The notes under the pieces are model-generated. The model was not told where the DNA came from. It worked only from the letters and a program-made list of their open reading frames with translations, and searched no databases. The translations under genes were made by a program, and so were the position numbers. A DNA stretch of 64,000 bases from Gemmatimonadota bacterium (GTDB lineage Bacteria > ARS69). The DNA lies in assembly GCA_030747075.1 (NCBI GenBank), contig JASLLL010000012.1, positions 1-64,000 of the forward strand. Direction: 5' to 3'. This document shows, piece by piece, positions 47,667 to 56,166 of this stretch. Every line of letters starts with the position of its first letter. Position 1 is the first letter of the stretch.

Positions 47667-49073
47667 GTGAACTTCCCGGGCTGGTTCCGAAGGCGAACTC
47701 CCGCGTGGGGACTGCTCCTTGCCGTCCTGGCCGGATGCGCCACCTACACGATGAAGGCGATCGGCGTTCGAGACCCGCTGTTGCGCGGCGATCTCCCCGC
47801 CGCACACTCCTTCCTCACGAAAGAGAAGCCGGGCGGCGACGGGCTTCCGTATCTGTTTGAACTCGGACTCGTCCTGCGAACGCTTGGGCGATTCGACGAA
47901 TCCAACGCCGTCTTCCAGCGCGCCGAAGATCGCATCGACGACCTGCTCACAAAGTCCCTCTCGCGGGAAGTCCTGTCGCTGGCCACCAGCGACGAGACGC
48001 TCCACTACGCGGGAGAGATCTGGGAGCAGGTCCTCCTCCACCACTACCGGGCGATGAACTATGTGGACCTCCTCCGATTCGACGACGCGATTGTCGAATG
48101 CCGGAAGGCCAGTCATCGGCTGGCGGTGTATGCGGACGCGCAGTCGAATCCGCACACCTACCGCGACGATGCGTTCATGCAGTACGAAACCGCCATTTTG
48201 TACGAGGCGGCCGGGGAACTGAACGACGCATGGGTCTCCCTGCGACTTGCGGAGGAGGCGTACGAACGGTACCTGGCATCCTACGGAATCGCGGCGCCCT
48301 CCTGGTTGGCGCGGGATCTCATGCGGGTTGCGGCCGCACTGGGATACGACCGGGAACTGGAGAAGCTCCGGTCGCGATACCCGGGGACGGAACTGGTCGA
48401 AGTGGAGGAACTCCTCCGGGCCGGGGAGATTGTCCTCTTCTGGGAAGAGGGGTTCCTCCCGGCGAAAATCCAGGAGGAAGTCCACCTGCCGGTCTACAAG
48501 AACGACGGGGATGAGGAAGACCGCGAGAAGTTCGCTCGCATTCTCGCTCATCGACGCGGACAGACGAAGATCCCGCACGGAAAGAAACTGGACTACTTCC
48601 TTCGCGTGGCGCTCCCGGCCTATCTCCCGCAGGCTCCGAATCACGCATCCAGCCGCGCGGTTCTCTCTGCCGCCGGGCGGTTCGCGACGACTGAAGTCGC
48701 CGAGGATCTGGACGCGATTGCCCGCGCGGGTCTGACCGACCGAATGCCGACCATCCTCTTCCGGGCGGTGCTGCGCGCCATTGGCAAGTACGGGATCACG
48801 CGCGCAGTGGAAGAGGAGCGAGGGGAGATTGCCGGGCTCTTCGCCAACCTCCTGACCGCTGCCACGGAAAAGGCCGACACGCGCAGTTGGATCACGCTTC
48901 CACGCACCATTCAGATGGCACGGCTTGTCGTCGAACCCGGAACGCATGACATCCTTCTGGAGTGCCGCGGGCCGCACGGACAGGTCACCGAGTCCGTCCA
49001 GTTTGAAGGCGTGGAGGTCGGCGCGGGAGAGATCCGCGTCCTTTCTCATCGCACCTTCTTCGGGGCCCGATAG
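47667..49073 (+). CDS. COG3014-like TPR lipoprotein, partner of the LpoB-like gene
   Basis: The product has 468 residues from GTG 47667, four bases after the upstream stop. The signal ends in a lipobox LAVLAGC. TPR-like helices fill about 40-230 (LPYLFELGLVLRTLGRFDESNAVF, LLRFDDAIVECRKASHRL, AFMQYETAILYEAAGELNDAWVSL). A later domain (about 250-440) includes EIVLFWEEGFLPAKIQEEVHLPV and RAVLRAIGKYGITRA, features of the COG3014 family, whose role is not established. The tight spacing to LpoB suggests both act in envelope assembly. Confidence 0.82.
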   Translation: MNFPGWFRRRTPAWGLLLAVLAGCATYTMKAIGVRDPLLRGDLPAAHSFLTKEKPGGDGLPYLFELGLVLRTLGRFDESNAVFQRAEDRIDDLLTKSLSREVLSLATSDETLHYAGEIWEQVLLHHYRAMNYVDLLRFDDAIVECRKASHRLAVYADAQSNPHTYRDDAFMQYETAILYEAAGELNDAWVSLRLAEEAYERYLASYGIAAPSWLARDLMRVAAALGYDRELEKLRSRYPGTELVEVEELLRAGEIVLFWEEGFLPAKIQEEVHLPVYKNDGDEEDREKFARILAHRRGQTKIPHGKKLDYFLRVALPAYLPQAPNHASSRAVLSAAGRFATTEVAEDLDAIARAGLTDRMPTILFRAVLRAIGKYGITRAVEEERGEIAGLFANLLTAATEKADTRSWITLPRTIQMARLVVEPGTHDILLECRGPHGQVTESVQFEGVEVGAGEIRVLSHRTFFGAR

Positions 49074-49157
49074 AGCCCACCGGCACGCACGGTCTCCTCC
49101 CCCTTGCACCCGTGCCGATGTGTTCCTAGTGTGGAGCGTCCCCCGGGGGGGAGCACC

Positions 49158-49496
49158 ATGCCGCACCACTTATTTCCCCGGCCCCAGATGGCCGTTCCCG
49201 TCGTTCTCTTTCTGGGTGCTTTCCATACCGCCCAGCAGAGCCTCCTTGCGACGGGCGCAGCCCTTCTGCCCATCTCGTTCTCCATCGGGTTTCAGACGCA
49301 TCGGGGGGCGTGGCCCCGGGCGGTTCTTCTCGCACTGGTGGTCCCCGTGTTCGACCTCGCTCTGCGCGGGTGCCTGGCGGTCGACACGACTCCGCTCTCG
49401 CTTCTGCTCACTGCGCCCGCGCTGCTTGGATTCTACTGTGGCGCCGCCTCAAGGCGCGGATTCGCCTACCTCGGGCGAGGGACACGCCGGGGCTGA
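49158..49496 (+). CDS. Small integral membrane protein, 112 residues
   Basis: It starts at ATG 49158 behind GGGGGGAG. A frame to 49104 has no ribosome site. Three to four hydrophobic segments are visible (AVPVVLFLGAFHTAQQSLLA, AVLLALVVPVFDLAL, TPLSLLLTAPALLGFYCG) and the C-terminus is basic. No family is recognised. It may belong to the same transcript as the LpoB-like pair, 84 nt upstream. Confidence 0.6.
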   Translation: MPHHLFPRPQMAVPVVLFLGAFHTAQQSLLATGAALLPISFSIGFQTHRGAWPRAVLLALVVPVFDLALRGCLAVDTTPLSLLLTAPALLGFYCGAASRRGFAYLGRGTRRG

Positions 49497-49568
49497 AGTC
49501 CGGCCGGGGACATGGTAGAATGACGCCTCCCCTCCCCCCCGCTCACCTCTTCTGCGGAGAGCCGCACC

Positions 49569-52160
49569 ATGCGTCGAACCACGATCGGCCCCGTCCTAGT
49601 CGCGGGTACCGCGCTCTCGCTCTTTCTTGGCGTTCGCTCCGCACCGCTCGCTCCTCCGAAGGCGCCCAACGAGCACTTCCACCTCGAACGCGCCTGGCCG
49701 CACGCGGACATCCCGCCCGGCGCTCATGCCCGCGCACTGGAGCAGGCGCGCGCCATGCCGGTGGCGGTCCCCGGGGATGCGAACCGGGGAACCCCCGTCG
49801 TATGGGCGGAGACGGGTCCGGACAATGTGGGCGGGCGAGTCACGGCGGTCGTCGTCGACACGACGGGGGCGGCGGGGCGTGCGTGGATCGGAGCCGCCGA
49901 CGGGGGCATCCTTCGCACGACAGATACCGGCACGACCTGGGAACCGCTACTGGACGACTTCGGCGGATTGTCGATCGGGGCGCTCGCACAAGATCCGACC
50001 GCGCCCGGCACGCTCCTTGCGGGAACCGGCGAGGCCAACGCAAGCGGCGACTCCTACGACGGGATCGGGATGCTCCGCACCACCGACGGTGGAGACTCGT
50101 GGGCCGTCACCGGGCTTGCGGACTCAAAGCGCATCGCGCGGATTGCCTACGACCAGACCGACGCCGCACGAATCCATGTGGCCGTTTCCGGTGCTCTCTA
50201 TTCCAAAGGCGGTGATCGCGGAATGTACCGGTCGACCGACGGCGGCGCATCGTGGCACCAGACGCTCTTCGTCAGCGATTCCACCTCCGCCATCGATGTC
50301 GCCATCGACCCCACGGATGGCAACATACTCTACGCCGCGTTCTGGGAACGGATGCGCGCACCGGACGCGCGCAATGTCGCCGGCCCCACGAGCGGCATTC
50401 ACAAGTCCACCGACGGCGGAGATTCGTGGACGCTTCTTGCGGGAGGGCTCCCGTCACCCGGCCCGAGCGTGGGGCGGATCGGACTCTCGATCGCACCCTC
50501 GAACCCGAGCACGGTGTACGCGATCTATGCGGACACCCCCGGCTACTTCGCGGGAGTCTACAAAACGACCGATGCGGGAGGGTCGTGGGTTCGCATCGAC
50601 GACGGGGTCTCCCTCAACAACCTGTATTCGAGCTTCGGCTGGTACTTCGGCAATGTCCGCGTCCTGCCCGCCAACGAGAACCGCGTGTACGCCCTGGGGG
50701 TCGGACTCTACCGCTCGACCGACGGGGGTATCACCTGGAGCGAGATCACCGGCTCCCAGCATGTGGACATGCACGACCTGGTGTTCGCCGACTTCGACGG
50801 GAACGGACAGGTCGATCTCGTCTCCGGAAACGATGGCGGCATCTATGTCGGGCCGCGGTCCGGGAGTTTCTGGACGAAGAAGTACGACCTCCCCATCTCC
50901 CAGTTCTACGCGGTGACGCTGGATCCGTCGCTGCCTCATCGTGTGTACGGGGGCACTCAGGACAACGGAACGCAGCGCACGCTGACCGGCAACACGGACG
51001 ACTGGGATCACATCCTCGGAGGGGACGGCTTCACCTGCGTTGTGAATCCGACGAACTCCGCGGAGATCTTCGCCGAGTATCAGTGGGGATACCTTTACCG
51101 CTCGACAGACACCGGCGCCAGCTTCTCCTGGGCGGGCAACGGGATCGACTACAACGACCGCATGAACTGGCACACGCCCTTCGTGATGGACCCGTCCAAC
51201 CCCAACTCGCTCTACTATGGATCGCATCGCGTCTACCGCACGCTGGACAGCGGGAACAACTGGACGCCAGTCTCCCCGGACCTGACCGGCGGTCCGGGGA
51301 GCGGCAATCTGACCTTCGGCACGCTGACGACACTGGATGTCCTCGGAATCGTCGGTGGGCCGAGTACTGTCTACACCGGATCCGACGACGGGAATGTCCA
51401 TGTGACGACCGACAGCGGGAACAGCTGGACGAACATCAGCGCGGGACTTCCCGTGCGATATGTCACCGCGGTCGCCATGGATCCCGCCAGTCCCGCCATC
51501 GCGTATGTCACGCATTCGGGTTACCGCGAAGATGTGTTCCTTCCGCATGTTCATCGCACGGCGGATTACGGCGCCACCTGGACCGACATCACCGGCAACC
51601 TCCCCGAAGCGCCCGTGAACGACATCCTCCCGGACCCCGACTTCCCGACGCGGCTTTTCGTGGCCACGGATGTCGGCGTGTACTGGACGCCGGACCTCGG
51701 CGGCGTCTGGCTCAAGGTCGGGACGGGGCTGCCGCTTTCGGTGGTGACGGATATCGACCTGCACCCCGCGTCCCGTACGCTTCTGGCCGGAACGCACGGG
51801 CGGTCGGCCTTTCGTGCGGACATCTCCACCCTGGCCGACGGGACCGTGACCACTGAGGAACTCACGCCTGCCGCCAATGCGGTGATCCGACTCTCGCCGC
51901 CGAGTCCGAACCCGTCTCGGGGCGCGGTTTCGTTCTCGTTCTCCGTACCCGACGCGAACGCGTGGGCCCGTCTTTCGCTGGTCGATGTGGCCGGGCGGCT
52001 CGTTCGCGTTCTGCACGACGGTCCGGTGCCGGGGGGCAGCGTGAACGCCCAATGGGACGGGACGACGGAGACGGGAACTCCGGTGTCTCCGGGAGTCTAC
52101 TTCGCGCAGCTCATGTCCGCCGGGGAACTGAGAACCCGCAAGGCCGTTCGCATTCGATAA
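49569..52160 (+). CDS. Secreted BNR/VPS10-type propeller protein with FlgD-type C-terminus
   Basis: The 863-residue protein starts at ATG 49569 and has a signal peptide (VLVAGTALSLFLGVRSA). Asp-box strands recur across the body (RTTDTGTTW, RTTDGGDSW, KSTDGGDSW, RSTDGGITW, RTLDSGNNW, TTDSGNSW), and GGTQDNGTQ, DGNGQVDLVSGNDGGIYVG and GWYFGNVRVLP give the two-propeller layout. The tail is FlgD-like (SPNPSRG, VAGRLVRVL, QWDGTT, GVYFAQL). It is related to the two proteins flanking GH9 but more distant. A subtilisin gene follows 15 nt later, so both are probably co-transcribed and secreted together. Confidence 0.86.
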   Translation: MRRTTIGPVLVAGTALSLFLGVRSAPLAPPKAPNEHFHLERAWPHADIPPGAHARALEQARAMPVAVPGDANRGTPVVWAETGPDNVGGRVTAVVVDTTGAAGRAWIGAADGGILRTTDTGTTWEPLLDDFGGLSIGALAQDPTAPGTLLAGTGEANASGDSYDGIGMLRTTDGGDSWAVTGLADSKRIARIAYDQTDAARIHVAVSGALYSKGGDRGMYRSTDGGASWHQTLFVSDSTSAIDVAIDPTDGNILYAAFWERMRAPDARNVAGPTSGIHKSTDGGDSWTLLAGGLPSPGPSVGRIGLSIAPSNPSTVYAIYADTPGYFAGVYKTTDAGGSWVRIDDGVSLNNLYSSFGWYFGNVRVLPANENRVYALGVGLYRSTDGGITWSEITGSQHVDMHDLVFADFDGNGQVDLVSGNDGGIYVGPRSGSFWTKKYDLPISQFYAVTLDPSLPHRVYGGTQDNGTQRTLTGNTDDWDHILGGDGFTCVVNPTNSAEIFAEYQWGYLYRSTDTGASFSWAGNGIDYNDRMNWHTPFVMDPSNPNSLYYGSHRVYRTLDSGNNWTPVSPDLTGGPGSGNLTFGTLTTLDVLGIVGGPSTVYTGSDDGNVHVTTDSGNSWTNISAGLPVRYVTAVAMDPASPAIAYVTHSGYREDVFLPHVHRTADYGATWTDITGNLPEAPVNDILPDPDFPTRLFVATDVGVYWTPDLGGVWLKVGTGLPLSVVTDIDLHPASRTLLAGTHGRSAFRADISTLADGTVTTEELTPAANAVIRLSPPSPNPSRGAVSFSFSVPDANAWARLSLVDVAGRLVRVLHDGPVPGGSVNAQWDGTTETGTPVSPGVYFAQLMSAGELRTRKAVRIR

Positions 52161-52175
52161 CGCTGGAGGAGCACT

Positions 52176-54254
52176 ATGTCGGGTCATGGTCGCAATGTCA
52201 CCGCCGCCGTCGCCGGGTTGCTCTTCTCGCTCTCGATGATGCCCGTGGGTTCGGCCCGGGCCGAACCGGTGACGCGGGTTGCGGAACTCCTCGCGCTTGC
52301 CGAGCGCACGCGGGCCGAATGGGAAGCGCGCCAGACGCCCCTCTACCACCAACTCCTCGCGGGAGACAGCCCGGCGCAGGCGGCGCTCAATGCGGACCCC
52401 GATGTGGAACTGATGTTTGTGCTCCATGGAAGACCTGTCTTTCATGAAGCCCACAACCTCGACGCCGCCCGAACCCTCTCCACCGTGGACGTATGGCCGG
52501 GCGGCTCGGCAGGGCTGGCCCTCACCGGTTCCACGACCCCTTTCGGGGGACTCGGTATCTGGGACGGCGGAGGCGTCCGGACCACACACGATGAACTCAC
52601 CGGCCGGGTCACGCAGATCGACTCGCCATCCGGCCTCTCTTCGCACGCGACCCATGTCGCCGGGACGCTGATCGGCACCGGGCTCGATCCCGACGCACAG
52701 GGAATGTCCTGGGAAGGCGTCCTGTCCGCACACGACTGGTCCTACGACGAGCCGGAGATGGCGACGGCCGCCGCGGCGGGCATGAATGTCTCGAATCACT
52801 CGTACGGATACGCCACCGGTTGGAGGTCCAGCGGCGGAAACTGGTACTGGTACGGGGATCCGGCGATCGATCCTGTGGAGGACTGGTCGTTCGGGTTCTA
52901 TTCGTCTTCCTCCGTTCTTTGGGATGAGATCGCCTTCGATGCGCCTTACTACCTCATCTGCAAGTCCGCCGGGAATGACCGGAACGACGACGGACCGGGG
53001 GCAGGCGGCACGCACTATGTCTGGAGCGGAGGGAGCTGGGTCACCAGCAACGACACGCGGGATCCCGACGGCGGCGCGGACGGCTATGACTGCCTCCCGA
53101 CGAAGGGCACCGCCAAGAACATCCTCACCGTGGGGGCGGTTGACGACATTCCGGGCGGGTACACCGTGCCGCCCGATGTCTCGATGACTTCGTTCTCCGG
53201 GTGGGGTCCGACCGACGACGGGCGCATCAAGCCGGACCTTGTGGCCAACGGGAACAGCCTCTACTCCTGTCTCTCCTCGGGCGACAGCGCTTACGGCACG
53301 AAGACCGGCACCTCGATGAGTTCTCCCAATGCGGCGGGTTCCGCCAACCTGCTCGTGCGGCATTATGCGGATACGCATGCAGCACTCCTCCCCACAGCGG
53401 CGGCGATCAAGGCGCTCCTGATCCACTCGGCCGACGAAGCGGGAGCCGATCCCGGTCCCGACTACGCCCACGGATGGGGGCTCATGAATACGCGCAGCGC
53501 CGCGGACCTGATCACCGAAGATGCCTCGTCCGGCGGCGAGAGCAGAATCGTCCACGCGTCGCTTGCCGACGGCGCGGAAGACCTCTACTCGTTCACGCTC
53601 GCGGCGGCTGCCGACTTCCGCGCCACGATCGTCTGGACGGATCCTCCCGGGACACCCGTGGCCAACGCGCTGGACCCGCCGGACGCAATGCTCGTGAACG
53701 ACCTGGACCTGGCGTTGGAGACGACTTCCGGAGCGCTGCTGGCCAGCCCGTGGATTCTGGATCCCGCGGACCCCGCCGCGCCAGCCTCCACCGGGGACAA
53801 CACCGTCGACAATGTGGAACAGGTCTTTGCGCCCGGACTTTCCGCCGGAGACTACGCACTGCGCGTTTCCCACAAGAGTTCGCTCGATGGCGGACTCCAG
53901 GACTACGCCCTCGTCTCATCCGCCCCGCTGGTCGCGGGCGGCGCGCAGACCGGCGCGGCAGAGCGTGTCGCGGCGGACGGAGTCGCGGCGGCCACCCCGA
54001 ATCCCTTCGCGCGGGAGACCGTGATTCGCTTCACGCGCAAGGCCGGAGTCGAAGCGCGCATCACGTTGTACGACATCGCCGGGCGCGAGGTGCGAACGCT
54101 TCGCGCGGATGCGGGAGAGGCGGGCGCGCACGCCATCCGCTGGGACGGCCGGAACGCGCGGGGACGAACCCTTCCCGCAGGCCTCTACTTCGCGAAGATC
54201 CGCGCCGGCCACCGGAACACCACGGTGAAACTGACGCTCCTCGGCCGGGACTAG
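52176..54254 (+). CDS. Secreted subtilisin-family serine protease (S8) with FlgD-type C-terminus
   Basis: This 692-residue protein has a signal peptide (GLLFSLSMMPVGSARA) and an S8 triad: Asp in GLGIWDGGGVRTTHDEL (near 128), His in SSHATHVAGTLIG (near 156) and Ser in GTSMSSPNAAGSANLL (near 378). The oxyanion Asn is in ICKSAGNDRND. A P-domain-like beta region (DFRATIVWTDPPG, YALRVSHKSS) follows the catalytic core. The end is FlgD-like (TPNPFARE, IAGREVRTL, RWDGRN, GLYFAKI). It should cleave proteins outside the cell. The gene carries two of the window's rare ACGT sites (52489 and 54063). Confidence 0.92.
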   Translation: MSGHGRNVTAAVAGLLFSLSMMPVGSARAEPVTRVAELLALAERTRAEWEARQTPLYHQLLAGDSPAQAALNADPDVELMFVLHGRPVFHEAHNLDAARTLSTVDVWPGGSAGLALTGSTTPFGGLGIWDGGGVRTTHDELTGRVTQIDSPSGLSSHATHVAGTLIGTGLDPDAQGMSWEGVLSAHDWSYDEPEMATAAAAGMNVSNHSYGYATGWRSSGGNWYWYGDPAIDPVEDWSFGFYSSSSVLWDEIAFDAPYYLICKSAGNDRNDDGPGAGGTHYVWSGGSWVTSNDTRDPDGGADGYDCLPTKGTAKNILTVGAVDDIPGGYTVPPDVSMTSFSGWGPTDDGRIKPDLVANGNSLYSCLSSGDSAYGTKTGTSMSSPNAAGSANLLVRHYADTHAALLPTAAAIKALLIHSADEAGADPGPDYAHGWGLMNTRSAADLITEDASSGGESRIVHASLADGAEDLYSFTLAAAADFRATIVWTDPPGTPVANALDPPDAMLVNDLDLALETTSGALLASPWILDPADPAAPASTGDNTVDNVEQVFAPGLSAGDYALRVSHKSSLDGGLQDYALVSSAPLVAGGAQTGAAERVAADGVAAATPNPFARETVIRFTRKAGVEARITLYDIAGREVRTLRADAGEAGAHAIRWDGRNARGRTLPAGLYFAKIRAGHRNTTVKLTLLGRD

Positions 54255-54255
54255 G

Positions 54256-56106
54256 CTACAGCCCTTCCGCCGGAACCGGCATCCGAACCCGGGCCATGGC
54301 CTCCGCACGATCGCGCAGACGCCTCGCGGAATCCTGTTCGCCGCGACTTGCCTCCCATTTTGCCGCCGCCACCAGGGCATCGCGATATGCCGCATGGACC
54401 TTCGCTCCGGCAAGATCCCACCGGTCGTAGATCCAGCGTCGCTCTTCGCGAATGGGCACCTCACGGAGTGGCGGCGGGTCGTCCATGTCGCGGAAGAGCC
54501 GATACACCAACCCTTGCGGCATCCAGTAGCGATCGGCCGCCACCCCCTCCTCCACCGGGGCCATCACGAATGCGTCCCCCCCGGTGTCCTCCCCCGCCCG
54601 GACCAGCGCATTCAGGAATGCCAGAAAGGACGCTTGAATCGTCGCGGGGTCGTACGGGCGGTCCCGCTCGAAGAGGTCCAGTTGCTCTCGAAAGGCCGCC
54701 TCCTCGACGGCCGCGCACTCCATGACTTCCGGCATCTCGCGGCGAAGGTAGTCCAGATACCACGAACGCCGCACGAGGTTGACATCGACCACGCGCAAGT
54801 CGGGCCGAAACCCCTCCAGATGGTGAAGCGCCAGCCACGGCGAATAGAACTGCCACTCCTGTGTCAGGAGGATCCCGTCCGGGCCTGCCGCCCCGGCGAC
54901 ATCCTCCACGAAGGCGCGCGCCCGGCCATCCGCATGGCGATCAGCCGCCCTCACCGTCATCCCGGCGACCGCAAGCGGCACCACCACGGCCAGCGCAATC
55001 CCGAAACGCCGGGAGCGCACATCCTTCCGCGCCATCAGTTCCAGAAGACCCGCCGCGAACGCAAGGCCGATCGCCCAGGTCGCCGTGGCGTAGTACGCCT
55101 CCTTGTCCTCCGCGATCTCGTAGCAGAACGCGAAGACCAGCCCCAGCCCCGCAAGCAGAGCCAGTGCGATCGCTTCGGGAGGGCGCGTCTTCGCAATCCG
55201 TCGCCAGCCGCGGACCGCCAGCACGATCCCCGGCGGCGTCCATGCGACAAGCGCCAGCCACGACAGCCGCTTCGCTTCCAGCAGCAACCCCTCCGGGCGG
55301 AAGGTGAGCAGGTTGACGCGGTACTGCTTCCCTGTCACATGCCAGAAGAGGCGCTCCAGGTCTTTCACGCCACCCCAGTTCATCCACGGATCGGTGCGAC
55401 CGATGACGAGGATCGACCCGTAGCAGAAAAGTCCGACCGCCGTGGCCGCAACCGCCGCGACACCGACATTCCGCCAGCGGTTCATGTCGCGACCGCGCCG
55501 GGAAGCCACCAGCCAGATCATGGCGGGAAGGGCCAGTCCGGCCGTGATGTGGTGGCAGGACGCCGCGAGTCCCCAGAGTACGCCCGCCGTCAGAAGACGC
55601 CCGTCGGACGGCGCCTCACGCCAGTGGGAAGTGGCGAGCAGCGCCCCGACAAGAAGCGCCGAGGTCACCGTATAGACCTCCGCGAACCCGGCGAACCCCC
55701 AGATCGGGAAGGCGAACGCCGCCAGCATGGCCCCGGAGAGCGGCGCGAACTCCGACGCGGCGGGCCCGGGCATGCGGCCATCCCGGGCGGTGAGCCAGTG
55801 CCGTGCGAGACGGTATACGAGATGAACCGTCACCGTGCCTGCCAGAGCCGACAGGAAGTTGACATGGACGATCTCGCTGCCCGGAATCCGGGACGCGATC
55901 CACCCGAGCATGACCCAGACCGGAAAGCCGGGCGCGTGCGCCACACCCGGGCCGGAAGCCGCCAGCACCAGTTCGCCCGAGTCCACCAGCGCGACATCGC
56001 GCGCAGCCGTCATCCCGTAGATCGCGCCGGGCAGAATCCACGACAGATGCAGCGCGATTCGCCGCCACGACCGCGCACTGTCGGCCGCGCTCACTGCTTC
56101 GCCCAT
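54256..56106 (-). CDS. DUF2723-family (GT-C-like) integral membrane protein
   Basis: The 616-residue protein has about ten membrane segments in its first 400 residues and a soluble C-terminal part. The DUF2723 signature VDSGELVLAASGPGVAHAPGFPVWVML lies in the first loop, with the acidic residue expected of GT-C lipid-linked glycosyltransferases. FAGFAEVYTVTS and GLAASCHHITAGLALP follow. The C-terminal half includes QEWQFYSPWLALHHLEGFRPDLRVVDV, common in this family. It probably transfers a sugar from a lipid carrier on the outer face of the membrane. The acceptor is unknown. It is convergent with the subtilisin gene and divergent from the synthetase gene. Confidence 0.86.
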   Translation of the reverse strand: MGEAVSAADSARSWRRIALHLSWILPGAIYGMTAARDVALVDSGELVLAASGPGVAHAPGFPVWVMLGWIASRIPGSEIVHVNFLSALAGTVTVHLVYRLARHWLTARDGRMPGPAASEFAPLSGAMLAAFAFPIWGFAGFAEVYTVTSALLVGALLATSHWREAPSDGRLLTAGVLWGLAASCHHITAGLALPAMIWLVASRRGRDMNRWRNVGVAAVAATAVGLFCYGSILVIGRTDPWMNWGGVKDLERLFWHVTGKQYRVNLLTFRPEGLLLEAKRLSWLALVAWTPPGIVLAVRGWRRIAKTRPPEAIALALLAGLGLVFAFCYEIAEDKEAYYATATWAIGLAFAAGLLELMARKDVRSRRFGIALAVVVPLAVAGMTVRAADRHADGRARAFVEDVAGAAGPDGILLTQEWQFYSPWLALHHLEGFRPDLRVVDVNLVRRSWYLDYLRREMPEVMECAAVEEAAFREQLDLFERDRPYDPATIQASFLAFLNALVRAGEDTGGDAFVMAPVEEGVAADRYWMPQGLVYRLFRDMDDPPPLREVPIREERRWIYDRWDLAGAKVHAAYRDALVAAAKWEASRGEQDSARRLRDRAEAMARVRMPVPAEGL

Positions 56107-56166
56107 GCCGCCTCCCTTGTTCTACGGCCGTCACCGAGTATCGTGGCGTGTGAAAGGAGGAGCGTC

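Noticed and set aside
54394-56166. Upstream extension of the acyl-CoA synthetase frame
   Set aside because: The frame is open for another 590 codons but is antisense to the DUF2723 gene. A strong Shine-Dalgarno site and the first ATP-grasp residues fix the start at TTG 56167.
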